From NCBI GenBank assembly GCA_006384855.1, contig VCJN01001697.1, forward strand, positions 1-64,000: 64,000 bases of DNA. The letters run 5' to 3'. Every line of letters starts with the position of its first letter. Positions within the stretch are counted from its first letter, which is position 1. Below, in pieces: positions 21,067 to 31,618 of the stretch. The notes under the pieces are model-generated. The model saw nothing but the letters and a program-made list of their open reading frames with translations, was not told where the DNA came from and did no database searches. The DNA is from Tetraselmis striata (taxonomy: Eukaryota; Chlorophyta; Chlorodendrophyceae; Chlorodendrales; Chlorodendraceae). A program made the translations under genes and the position numbers.

Positions 21067-22436
21067 AATTACATGAGCTAGCAGCAGAAGGCGATATCGG
21101 AAATCACCAAACTAAAAGGCAATCAGAAAGGTCCTCTACAGCGACTGCGGGGTGGAAGCAGTAACATGAGAAGACGCAGAATGGGCACGAGCACACGCAT
21201 CAGACTTGGCCATCTGCACACCGGCAGAGAGAATGCCGCCCAGGGTACCATGCACGCAAGCCGAGACCCGCTGCAACAGCCCCCGCCGTGTGCGCGATAG
21301 GTGACGGCGGAACTCAGCAGGTTGGCTGGCGACAAAGTATCGAAGTGCCTGAACGGATTGACCACGAAGAAAGCAAGAGGTCGGGGCGGAAGGTAGGACC
21401 GCCAGGGAAGTTGCGCACAGCCAACAGCACCGCGAAGATGTAGACCACCGTCAAAGCGGACTTCCCGAGACGGCCGCGGTCCTCAACCACAAAAGGGTAG
21501 TACCGGTGAACACCCTGCACTGGGGCGGAAGACGCCCGGTCCGCTGCCAACTTAGCATGCTCCGCCTCGGTCGCCGCGATTCCCGGGATGCACCAGCGGG
21601 GGTCGTTGCTCCAAGTGGGGGTCGTGGAGGACACGCACGCGAAGTCGAGCATGTAATCGCACGCCGCCCCCCCCCCCCCCCCCACCCCGCCAGCGTCAGG
21701 TCCGACGTCCGCGAGCGGTCCGCTTGGCGCAGCCCACTCGTCTCAAGGGTCAAGTCGCCGGCTCCTGAGCGGTCCCGGTCAAGCACCGCCCCCGCATCAA
21801 TTGCCACAGATGCCCACAGATTCTTCAAAGCGGCATGCATGCGGTGCTTGTAGTTCGCTACGGGGCATATGGGTAGATGGTCCACGATGAAATCCGTAGC
21901 GCTCCGGTTCGAGCCATCCGTAGAGCGAAGCCATAAGGGATCAATACCACACGTTGGGCCAGGGCAAGTGACAAGCGCGGAACCTCCGCGCGGGCAAAGG
22001 CCCAGTACCCGCGCAGCGGCGGCCGAATAAGCAGCATGGGGAATCTTGCGGGCGGACTCGTGATCCGAATGGAAAAGCGATAGGGAGCCCGGCCCGCACG
22101 CGCTGTACATGCGCAGGGTATCAAGTCGCGAGGCCGCTGCACCAGTGCGTTGGAAGCTGAGATCGAGGGCCACGAAGTCACACAAGCGAATCGCACGGCT
22201 GAGGTGGCGTTGGACAACCATGGTCGTGGGTTGATCATCGGAGGTCGCACCCGAACCCGTACCCGAGGGCGGAGCAGTAGAACCTGGCAGCGATTCTGGG
22301 AGGGAAACAGTCGCTGCTGACGGAGGGTGTGCCACTAATTCGCCCGGCGACGTTATCTTCAGAGCTACAAAAGCGCATGTAGTAACGGTATTGGCAGTAC
22401 TCGTACCACCGATAGGAAGCAATTGCTGCGCAGCAT
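21067..22436 (-). mobile_element. 5'-truncated LINE insertion with 15-bp target-site duplication
   Basis: AATAATGGTCAAATT stands at 21052-21066 and again at 22437-22451, exactly flanking 1370 bp whose minus strand encodes the C-terminal part of a non-LTR retrotransposon ORF2. Its 3' end lies on the left (21067 onward). A variable-length duplication of this size and a 5' truncation are typical of target-primed reverse transcription. Confidence 0.8.
21314..22422 (-). pseudogene. LINE ORF2 C-terminal region, frameshifted at a G run
   Basis: The minus-strand frame 22422-21451 reads the post-RT region (SACGPGSLSLFH, then AARVLGLCPRG and CPGPTCGIDPLW). It passes out of frame at the homopolymer 21666-21682; the homologous reading continues in frame 21685-21314 (DYMLDFACVS, then RYYPFVVEDRGRLGKSAL), ending near 21314. 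This region is known from algal LINE ORF2 proteins. Reverse transcriptase motifs are absent, lost by 5' truncation. Confidence 0.7.
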
Positions 22437-22451
22437 AATAATGGTCAAATT

Positions 22452-23180
22452 GAAAGTTGTACCCTGTAGAGGTTTGAATTACACGAGGTTAAGTCCGGCG
22501 GGAATTAACCCGACGTTGCAGATTCCGGCATGCGCTGCTAGGTACGTAGCTGTGCGTCGTCGCCCTCCCGGCACCCCTTCAATGACGCCCCGCCACGGCG
22601 CGGCGGTGACTCTACCTTGTGCCGATGCCAACGCGAGCTGATCGATCAGCTAGCGCAACGGCATCGAGACTCTAGCAGTCTCGTAAGGTGACACTCGATC
22701 TCCCCTTTCGCCCGACGTAGCCGCTCGACGCAACTGCAACGGCAACACTGGACTATGGCCATCATAAGGTTGCCCGACGACATGTAGGAGAAGGAGGAGG
22801 AGGAGGAGGAGGAGTCAGGGCGGTCGAGTCGCTTAGTTGGTGCAGCGGGTGATGTTGCGGCTCGACAAGCTCGACTCCCGCACCCTTCCCGGACAACAAC
22901 CACAACACGAGCAGAACCAATTCCTTCGACGCTAGAGGACAGCCCGGCGGGTGATGGCGAGGGAGAGGACGACCCTCCCCCCGGTTTCCTTGCAAAAAAA
23001 CCCCGGCATCGCAGGCGTTCATAGGCCCGCGCGACAGGATTGACTACATGCCGAGGGCGTACGCCGAGTGCATCCCTCTCGTGGGCGTCACAACACCCGG
23101 ACTCTGAGCCCCACGACACGAAGAGGGGGGGCGCTCCCTAACGGACTAGAAGGAGCGCGCGACGACTATCGTCACCTCCC
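22452..23180. other. Probable degenerate 5' part of the DIRS-like element
   Basis: Contains GAG/GGA triplet repeats at 22793-22814 and broken acidic reading frames that may be decayed Gag sequence leading into the element at 23181. No intact gene. Confidence 0.35.
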
Positions 23181-25551
23181 GTGCTATGGCGTTTTACCAC
23201 CGCCGCTCACGCGGCGCTTGCGGATGCTGTGGCAACGCTTCGCGCACACTACAACGCCACCGCCTTTGAGACCGCTATCGCCGACGACCTACTCTACTCC
23301 GCCATCTGCACGATCGCGACGTGCAGGCAAGCCAATAAGGACAAGCTCACTTGCCTCAGGCGCTTCAAGTGCAAGAAGGCACTTACCGACGAGGAGGGAT
23401 TCGCGGAGCGGCTCATCCACAGCCACTTCTACGACACCGCCGCCACCGAGCGCTCATCAAGCAACGGCGTCGACGGCCTACTCAACGCCCCTGACGACAC
23501 GCGACTCGAGGTTAGCCTCCACCAAGCAGCCAAGGCCCAGGCCGCAGCGCACTTAAAGGGCAGCGGCGGCGGGACGGGAGGCCGCGACGGCGAAGGCGGA
23601 GGAGGGGGCGGAGGCGGAAGCGGCGGCAACCGCCTCAAGGAGCGAGCAGAGCAAGAGAGGGTGGACAAGAACAACGACAAAGACAAAGGCGCGGGCAAGA
23701 GCAAATCTCATGCCGGCGACCGTGCTAGGAAGACTCCTACCCCGAGGCGGAGCAAGAATAATGGTGTGCCCCGCTGCGCAGTCTCTTGCACCCCCAGTTC
23801 CGACTACATGCGTGCGGCGGAGCCGCCGGAGCTGGCAAGACGTAGGCGCGAGCGTGCAAGGTCCATAGTGGATCCGGGAGGGCGTCCGGATTCCCTTCAA
23901 GCACAACCGCCCCCACCTCGCTTCCACAACGGTACTTCCATGCAAGACGCTATCCTGGCGCAGCTTGCCTTTCTCGAGGGCGAGCTCGCCCGCTTCGTTG
24001 CGCCCGGCGCGTGGCGGTATGGCACCAACAACAAGTGGGTATCAAGGCTCTTCTTAGTCCCCAAGCCTGGCGTCAATCAATGGCCCTGCATCATCGATCT
24101 ACGGATGTTGACCTCCTACTGTGTGCGCAAGCGCATAAAGATGGAGACCCTTCTAGGAGTACGGCACCTCACCAAGAAGGGCGAGTGAGGGAGACTGCAT
24201 GTTCTCCTTCGACATGCAACACGGCTTGTACGCCGCCCTATCTAGGCATTGCGGAGCAAGACCGGGACTACTTCACCGTGGACGTGCGCGGACAACTTTA
24301 CCGTCTCGCCGGGCTAGTACTTTATTAAGTTCACCGCGACTTTTGTCACCTACCTCCGCAAGCCCCAGCCGGAGTCTCCCCCCCCCCCCCCCCCCCCCCA
24401 TCGTCTACGAGGCCCACACGGAGCAAACGCTACATCCGGCGCGCCCGGTGGCAAAGCACGCATCTTACCTTATGTAGACGACTTAATCCTCTTCGCTTCC
24501 TCGTAGGAGGAGGCACTCCACCTGCGCCAGCAGCTCTCCAGCCTCATCGACTCCTTGGGGCTGCAGCGGAACCCCGCAACGGGGTTTTGGGAGCCATGCA
24601 AGTTTGGCAGGCATGCTAGCGCGCCTTGCGCCGCAAGCCACGCAGCTCATCGGTTGGGCCACTCGCAACGCGCGGTGGCTTCCCGTGCGCGACCTGCATT
24701 CACTGACGGGGCGGACGCAGTACCTTTATTACCTAGCTATCCCCCCGCCCGGTTTTTTCTCCGCGAGCTCCACGCCGTGGTAGTGGGCGAGAGGTTGGGC
24801 GAACGGGTTCGGATGACCCCGCATCTCCGCCGCGACCTGCAGTGGTGGACAGCGGTGCCTTCTCAATATAACGGCAAGCCGATTCACCGCCGGCCGATGG
24901 AGACGGCCTACCGTCACAGCGAAAGCTTCGGCTATGGGGTTTGAGGGGGGGGGGGGGGGGGGGGGGGCTTCTGGAGCTCGGGCGACGAGCGCCGGCACAT
25001 CACCTGGAAGGAGCTCAAGGCCGTCCGCCTCTCCGTCGAGAGCTTCCTACCGCACATGACCGGGCGCAACGTGCTTTTACACGAGAATAACCAAGCAATA
25101 TGTCACGTGCTCGCGGATCTCACCTCGCACTAACATGAGATGATGGCCGAGCTACGGCGGTTGTGGTGCTTTGGTCGACACGCACAACATCCACATGCGC
25201 GCCTGCTACATCCGGAGGGCGGCGAACGTGTGGGCGGATCGATACGGCATGCACCTCGACAGCGACGACTAGCAGCTTGACCCCCTACTCTACACAGAGT
25301 GGGGCAATCGCTTCGGCCGGCGATCTATCGATCGGTTCTCGTCTCCCATGCACACTCTACTGCCGCGCTGCAGCGCAGCGTGGCTGGACGACCCTACGTG
25401 CGATGCGGTGGACTCCCCGCACATGCCGGATGCCGACTGGCGTCGGGAGAACAATAACTGGTGCAACGCCCCCTAGCCCTTACAGCCCAACCTCGTGCTC
25501 AAGCTGCCACGGAGCGGAGCGGCGGCTACCGTGAGCGCCCGGCGGTGGGAG
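23181..25551 (+). pseudogene. Gag-RT-RNase H-methyltransferase remains of a DIRS-like element
   Basis: The frame 23181-24188 carries the Gag-like part and the RT start KWVSRLFLVPKPGVNQWPCI. After a stop at 24188 RT motifs continue in other frames: MFSFDMQHGLYAAL, YFTVDVRGQLYRLAGL, then the active site PYVDDLILFASS at about 24470-24505. Further on WKELKAVRLSVESFL and RAANVWADRYGM belong to the RNase H-like region, and PDADWRRENNNW precedes the decayed methyltransferase motif (Asn-Ala-Pro-stop instead of NPPW). C and G runs at 24379-24399 and 24947-24967 break the frame. Clearly not functional. Confidence 0.75.
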
Positions 25552-25573
25552 CACTGTGAGATTCAGATGTGAC
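25552..25573 (+). repeat. Left terminal inverted repeat of the CACTG element
   Basis: 22 bp beginning CACTGTGAGA, the inverse of 31597-31618; preceded by target-site copy GAG at 25549-25551. Confidence 0.9.
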
Positions 25574-26159
25574 GTAAATGTGCCCTACTGGTGACGAACG
25601 ACGACATACGGGGACGATACGGGACGGACGAGGGACGTGGATTTCATACCCAGTAGCGACGACTATCGCGCGCGACCTGTAAAGTACTATATGAATTTCT
25701 CGTTTCCATAATTTCATCAAATTGATATGCGCACGCGGGCTCGCGTGTCGCCCTCCGACGCGGAGCACCCGGGCTAAGTACAGGCGGATGTACGCACTCA
25801 TTGCACATCGCCGCACATCGCTGACCGCACATCGCTGACCGCTGACCCCGCGGTGTGCCGCGATGTGCGGCACGACGGGCGGAGGTGTGGGCGGATGTAG
25901 GTGGTACGGTAGGTGGTAGGCGGTAGGTGGTGTTCGTAGGTGCGCGTTTTAATGCAGCCGCCCTAACTGCTGATGATTGTGTAACGCCCCAGCACGCGCA
26001 TGAAGTATGGGGTCGCCTCACGGTCACCGCCGCTCACCGTTGAATCAAGCGCGGACAGCCGCGCACTCGCATCTGTGTTGCCTGCCGGTGGTGGGTTACA
26101 TCCACCCCAACTCTCAACCCCCCCCCCCCCCCCCCCGCCCCTCGCGCGCGGCAGCAGGC

Positions 26160-28503
26160 ATGCCGGCAAAGGGATGGATAGCGAGTGTGTCGAAGGATGG
26201 CGTGTACTCATGCAAGCACTGCCGGGGCAACGTGACGGGCACTTGTGATAAGATGGCGCGAGAGCGGCACTTCCTAAAATTCCCGAACTGTAGCCACTCG
26301 TTGAAGCGTGCGGCTAAGTTGCGCCGCAAGGCCGCCTTATCACAAGCAGCAGCAGCAGGGGCGGCAGCAGCAGCAGCAACAACAACAGGGGCGGCAGCAG
26401 GAGTAGCTGCAGCCGTCGGAAACGGCCCGCCGGCGCCGGTCTCGGACGACGGCGGCTCGAAGGTGGACGATGTGATGGGCGTGGGGGAGGACCCCGTTGG
26501 CGAAGACGGTATGGACATCGACGCGCCTGCGTGGCCGCCGGCGGGCGTGGAACCCGCGATGAGGGCGTGATATGGAAAGGCGATTCCGGCGACTTCTACA
26601 TGAAGGTCATCGCCAAGAAGTTCCGGGGGGTATGGCACTACGGCGTGATAACCGGCGTCGTTACCGAGTGGGTGTTGGAGGACTACGGCGGGGCGACCCA
26701 GTGGCGTGCTGTTTTCGAGGACGGGGGCATTGTGGGCCTTCTGCGTTCAGAGGTGAGTGGGCCCGGCCTGCGTGCTGGTGGCACCACTCAACTGCGGTTG
26801 TATGGAATCACACGCACCCGCCCGGTCGGCGTGGCAGGTTGTGGAGGCTATGACGGCTGCCCAGGAGCACCCCCCTGTGGATGCGGACGGGGAGGCTCGC
26901 TTGGTAACCATCCATGAAGGCGATGACTTGTCCAGTGAATCACGCACCTTGCCCGGCGTGCGGTCAACACAACCCGGCTGGCGGAGGCCAAGCAGAACAC
27001 TGGCTGCCATGGCGTGTGCCATGTGCATGTGGTCCGGGGCTATGTCAGCATGGTCAACCTCTTCCCCCTCGCGCCGTTCCACCTGTTTTTTTTTGGCTTG
27101 GGAAGGGACTTCTGGAGGAAATTTGTCACCGTGCAGGGCCACATTGGATTCCGAGCTATGAAGCAGGAAGACCGGCGCCAGGCTTTAGTCCCGATACCCA
27201 GCAACTTTGAACGCGGGTTGCGCCCTTCGTTTGCAGTGTCCAAGAATCGAAAGGTAAACCCCTCCCCCCCCCCCCCCCCCCCCCCCCCCCGGGCGTGGGC
27301 GTGGGCGTGGGCGTGACGGCATTCCCCTCCATGACTGCAGGGTCAGGCAAGGTGACGGTGCAGCCCGGCTGGGTCATGGAGGACTGCTTGCACCACATGG
27401 AAACGTTTTCCATTCTTAACGCCGGTCCGCTCCTCGAGGAGGCCCGGGTGAAGGCGATCATGCCCGAGAAGGAGCTCGCGTCCCCAGCGGTGGTGCGTTC
27501 GGTGTCACAACTGGCGGTGCTTGGGCACATGTACAAGCGCCTGCAAGGAGCTGCGTGGTTCGTCACGCGGTGGGGGTTGCAGAATGTGGTGACGGAGGAG
27601 GACGGCCCCGAGCGCAAGGCGCAGGTGGACGCGCTCACTAGGGAGGGGAGGACTCGATACCCAGCGCGGCGCCAAGGCGCGGCGGTCGGGGCAGCGCGGC
27701 GCCAAGGCGCGGCGGCCGGGGCAGCGCGGCGCCAAGGCGCGGCGGCCGGGGCAGCGCGGCGCCAAGGCGCGGCGGCCGGGGCAGCGCGGCGCCAAGGCGC
27801 GGCGGCCGGGGCAGCGCGGCGCCAAGGCGCGGCGGCCGGGGCAGCGCGGCGCCAAGGCGCGGCGGCCGGGGCAGCGCGGCGCCAAGGCGCGGCGGCCGGG
27901 GCAGCGCGGCGCCAAGGCGCGGCGGCCGGGGCAGCGCGGCGCCAAGGCGCGGCGGCCGGGGCAGCGCGGCGCCAAGGCGCGGCGGCCGGGGCAGCGCGGC
28001 GCCAAGGCGCGGCGGCCGGGGCAGCGCGGCGCCAAGGCGCGGCGGCCGGGGCAGCGCGGCGCCAAGGCGCGGCGGCCGGGGCAGCGCGGCGCCAAGGCGC
28101 GGCGGCCGGGGCAGCGCGGCGCCAAGGCGCGGCGGCCGGGGCAGCGCGGCGCCAACGCGAGTGGGATGGGCGGGGCAGCGCGGCGCCAAGGCGCGGCGGC
28201 CGGGGCAGCGCGGCGCCAAGGCGCGGCGGCCGGGGCAGCGCGGCGCCAAGGCGCGGCGGCCGGGGCAGCGCGGCGCCAACGCGCGGCGGCCGGGGCAGCA
28301 CGGCGCCAAGGCGCGGCGGCCGGGGCAGCGCGGCGCCAAGACAGCGCATACAGCGGAATCGGCGGAAAGGGATGCATTACAAGTTGTGGACGGCAGGCGC
28401 TGAAAACTATGCGGTCATGCCGCAACAACCCCAGCACTGGCTTCTGGATACCTCTGATCTGGCTGGCGGCGGCGGGCTGCGGGATGCAGGGCCGCATGAC
28501 TGA
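26160..28503 (+). CDS. Unknown protein carried by the CACTG element (BED-like finger, Tudor-like module, repeat tail)
   Basis: ATG 26160 opens with SVSKDGVYSCKHC and a downstream His/Cys set (HFLKFPNC), like a BED-type zinc finger, followed by Ala/Gln-rich linker to 26570. A frame change near 26540-26570 leads to KKFRGVWHYGVITG...WRAVFEDGG (26590-26750), which resembles a Tudor/Agenet fold. A GTGAGT intron follows; then VVEAMTAAQEHPP, and RGYVSMVNLFPLAPF to a donor at 27253. The last exon probably starts at 27352 (VTVQPGWVMEDC) and runs through the 30-bp repeat array to a stop at 28501-28503. Exon joints after 26570 are uncertain. No transposase catalytic residues were identified. It may be element-encoded or captured host sequence. 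Confidence 0.4.
27661..28340. repeat. 30-bp minisatellite, about 22 units
   Basis: Unit GCAGCGCGGCGCCAAGGCGC followed by GGCGGCCGGG, nearly identical from 27691 to 28140, then interrupted by a 35-bp variant (28141-28175) and five or six more units. Since 30 is a multiple of 3 and the unit lacks stops, long ORFs appear on both strands; in the gene frame it codes AARRQGAAAG repeats. Confidence 0.95.
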
Positions 28504-29104
28504 GGTGGCGGTGCTGGTGAGCCCGGAGAGTCTGCATGCGGCGGAGGCGGCGCAGCCGCATAGGCACTAGACAATGCTCTGAAGCGAGCCCCAATTGTCT
28601 GCCCAGCGCCTGCCCCAATGTAACGCACCAGCTTGGCAGCAATTGGCAGCTCTTTTGCCCCCCCTCCACCCCACAGACACACTACCAATACCAGTTTCTC
28701 ATCCCGGCGGGCAGTTGATGCGTATACCCAGGCTTGTGCGTCCGCGGTGCGGGGGGGGGGGGGGGGGGGGGGGGGGGGAATCACTATAGCTAAGCTAGTG
28801 ATGTGAGATATGAGTGCAGCAACAGATATTGTGCAAGATATAATACGATGGCATGCAAGCGGGTCCCCGCTCTTCCACAATCATTGGCCCTGCTCCCTCT
28901 TGCCCCGCCCCCGGTGCCCTTTAGCTGCTCTCAGCATCCCGAGTGGGATGGGCGGGGCAGCGGTTGCTACCGAGTGAGGCGTAGCATCGTTTGCAGTAGC
29001 AACGCAGCCTTTCCGGTGTGACGCCGCCTGGATGTAACCCAGCAGTACGCGCAAAGTGCAAGTGCAAGGTGCTGATGGCGGGGATCCTGCGCGGAAAGAG
29101 GCGG
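28504..29104. other. Non-coding part of the CACTG element
   Basis: Holds a G run at 28750-28778 and, at 28940-28962, a copy of the 23-bp sequence found in the minisatellite interruption. No gene supported. Confidence 0.5.
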
Positions 29105-29345
29105 GGCTGGCGGAGTGCGTTGGGGGTGCGTAGAGTAGCGTGTTGGTGAGATTCGGGGTGCATCGGACGCCGGATGCCCATCCACCCAGCGTAAAAGGCG
29201 CGTACGTAATATTCACACTATATTAACACACAAATGTGTGAAAACCGGACATTCCGTGCCGGATGGGTGGGAATACGGCGTCCGATGCAGCCAAAACCCC
29301 AGCAACACGCTATTCTATGCACCGCCAATGCACTCCGCCAGCACC
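29105..29345. repeat. Fold-back (inverted-repeat) unit 1
   Basis: The left arm 29108-29218 (GGCGGAGTGCGTTGGGGG to TAATATTCACAC) pairs imperfectly with the right arm about 29235-29345; CACAAATGTGTG sits at the centre. The shape is that of a MITE. Confidence 0.75.
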
Positions 29346-29474
29346 GCCTCATTCTCTGTCGATTTCGAAAACGCCTTCACATTATCCACCGCTAATTGCA
29401 ATTGCCACCGTGTAATGTTGTCACGATGTGCGCACACAACAACACTTACTACCGGTTCCGACGCGGATGGAGGC

Positions 29475-29710
29475 GAGGCTTGCGGAGTGCGTTGGGGGTG
29501 CGTAGAGTAGCGTGCTGCAAATAATTGGGGTGCATCGGACGCCGGATGCCCATCCACCCGGCGTAAAAGACGCGTAATATTCACACTTTATTAACACACA
29601 AATGTGTGAAAACCGGACATTCCGTGCCGGATGGGTGGGAATACGGCGTCCGATGCAGCCAAAACCCCAGGGACACGCTATTCTATGCACCGCCAATGCA
29701 CTCCGCCAGC
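29475..29710. repeat. Fold-back (inverted-repeat) unit 2
   Basis: Same arms and centre as unit 1, about 367 bp downstream. The spacer (CATTCTCTGTCGATTTCG to GACGCGGATGGAGGCG) is also duplicated after unit 2, so the whole is a tandem duplication of roughly 367 bp, with a third partial arm at about 29850-29970. Confidence 0.75.
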
Positions 29711-30304
29711 ACCGCCTCATTCTTTGTCGATTTCGAAAACGCCTTCACATTATCCACCGCTAATAATTGCAATTGCCACCGTGTAATGTTGTCACGATGT
29801 GCGCACACAACAACACTTACTACCGGTTCCGACGCGGATGGAGGCGAGGCTTGCGGAGTGCACTTGCGGTGCACAGACTAGCGGGAGACTAGATCCATTG
29901 TCGCTTATTTACAAGCACGGGCGGTGCTGCCAGACCTGATCGTCTACGGCCGATATAATATTCACACTAAATTAACATCGGTGCACACCGCCGCACACCG
30001 CCGCACACCGCCGCACACCGCTGCGCGCGCACATTCGTCGCACACATTATCCCGGATTCACTCGCCGTATCCATTACGCCGTGCTACTTCAACAATAAAC
30101 ATTGCGAAATTACACCGACACAATGCCGCACCGACTAGCTCTTGACAATACGTGCATATAAATAGTAGTGGCGCGCTGCTCCTCGCCTCCGATGTGTCGT
30201 TGACTGCTGCGGAAGGCGGTCGTCGACTGGGTGTTAGTTTCTCCACCTCGGCCGCCCCCCCCCCCCCCCCCCCGCCCCCCCCCCCCCTTCACCGCTCACA
30301 GCGC

Positions 30305-30895
30305 CATGGCCGACCTCGCCCCCCCGGGCAAACGTGGGCGGCGAGCCTTGTTGTCTCGCGTGTCCGCGCCGCCGGCATCGAGGAGGACGAGAAAGACATG
30401 AGGAAACGCGTGACAAGGTGGGCGCGCAACAAAACACTCCATCCTCCACATTAGCACGCACCCACTCGTGGCTAACTTGTGCCGCGCGCAGGTTCGTCCG
30501 GGAGCGCCGTTAAGGCCCACCTCAACGCCAAGGCTTCCACAGTGCCAGCGGCGCAACTCGTGGTGGCCGAGGAGGCCGCATCCTCAGCCGCTTAAAGGCG
30601 AAACGATTGTGGCTTGTTGTGGGTGTCTGGGCACAGGGGGCGTCCCGACGCGAAGGTAAGGAAGCTCATGGCGGCGTCGTCGACGGCACAGCCTCCCGGG
30701 GTGGTGAAGACACTGACGGATGACAAGAAGCGGAAGAGGCCAGTGAAGAAACGCCGAGGTAAGAAACTGACGGTCGCGGAGTCGGAGGCGGAGTCGGAGG
30801 CGCAGGCGGAGGCGGAGGCGGAGGCGGAGGCGGAGGCAGCGAGATCGTCGAAGCGGAGGGTCCCGCGGGCACGCAAGAACAAGAACAAGCAGTAG
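30305..30895 (+). CDS. Small Lys/Arg-rich protein with Ala-Glu repeat, unknown
   Basis: The 3' exon, open over 30614-30895, holds DDKKRKRPVKKRRGKK, an (AE)n run and SKRRVPRARKNKNKQ before the stop, giving nuclear-localisation-like basic clusters at both sides of an acidic repeat. An upstream exon may end at VTR before GTGGGC (30418) and contain ATG 30305, but its frame into the 3' exon is unclear. Low complexity prevents family assignment. It lies inside the CACTG element, so it may be element cargo. Confidence 0.3.
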
Positions 30896-31596
30896 CCCCC
30901 GCCCCCTTACCCCCCCCCCCCCCCCAGGCGGGAGCGGCTGGCGGCGAGGGGGGGCGGGGGGGGGCGGGGCGGGCGTGGTCCCCCCGCCCCCGCACCCCCC
31001 CCCCCCCCCCCCCCCCCCCGGGCCACATCCCCCGATGGCAGCTGTCGCGAATATTGTAATTCAAACATTCTTCGGCAAACCGCTGCCTGCCCCCGCCCTC
31101 CCCCTCGCGAATATTTATGTAACGTGAGCACTCTTTGGCAAAACATGGCAGCCAAACCGCCCATCTGATGACCTTTGATCGGACGGCTGGCAGGCCCGTT
31201 CAGCAGTACTAGCTATAATGTACACAAAAATCCCCACTTTGGCCGAATAGTACGGCTGAGATTTGCGCTCCCATGTACTAATAGTCGTAGTTATCCACAG
31301 GACCACTCTCCATCGTGCCCGGGTACCGGGTACCGGGTACTCGATACCCGGTACCGGCGTAATAAATATATCGCGTACTACCCGGTACTACACGGACAAC
31401 CTTGTACCTTGTACGTCAGTGCCATGTAACGCTCCACCGGGCTGGTACGACTTCCTCAATGATGACAAAAAGGATTTATCGCCCGCCGGCAATAACGCCG
31501 GATGTACTCGCACGTAACTGGATGGACGTGCCGCCACCAGCAGCAGCCTTCACGGATAAATAATAGTCGCTAGTAGTAGTGCTTCGTCACCTGTAT

Positions 31597-31618
31597 GTCA
31601 CATCTGAATCTCACAGTG
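31597..31618 (-). repeat. Right terminal inverted repeat of the CACTG element
   Basis: Inverse of 25552-25573, ending ...CTCACAGTG, followed by target-site copy GAG at 31619-31621. Confidence 0.9.

Larger units (their letters stand above)
25552..31618. mobile_element. 6067-bp CACTG-ended DNA transposon (CACTA/EnSpm-like) inside the DIRS-like element
   Basis: The ends are inverted repeats, starting CACTGTGAGATTCAGATGTG on the left and its complement on the right, identical over 22 bp and imperfect beyond. Both sides are flanked by GAG (25549-25551 and 31619-31621), a 3-bp target-site duplication. Taking out the insert and one GAG rejoins the methyltransferase-region frame of the host element (ARRW to EGKAWHHALTEMAVEE). 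CACTA elements have CACTA/CACTG ends and 3-bp duplications. No TnpA/TnpD-type transposase was recognised; it carries the genes at 26160-28503 and 30305-30895 and two fold-back structures. Confidence 0.85.

Noticed and set aside
27156..28349. Long ORFs on the minus strand over the 30-bp minisatellite
   Set aside because: They exist only because the unit is a multiple of three without stops; the flanking minus-strand sequence has no coding character.
29105..30030. CRISPR-like array
   Set aside because: Repeats are long inverted arms in a eukaryotic transposon, not short direct repeats with unique spacers.
31325..31365. CGGGTACC/GGTACC repeats as a regulatory operator
   Set aside because: Short inverted repeat in transposon DNA; no gene nearby to regulate.
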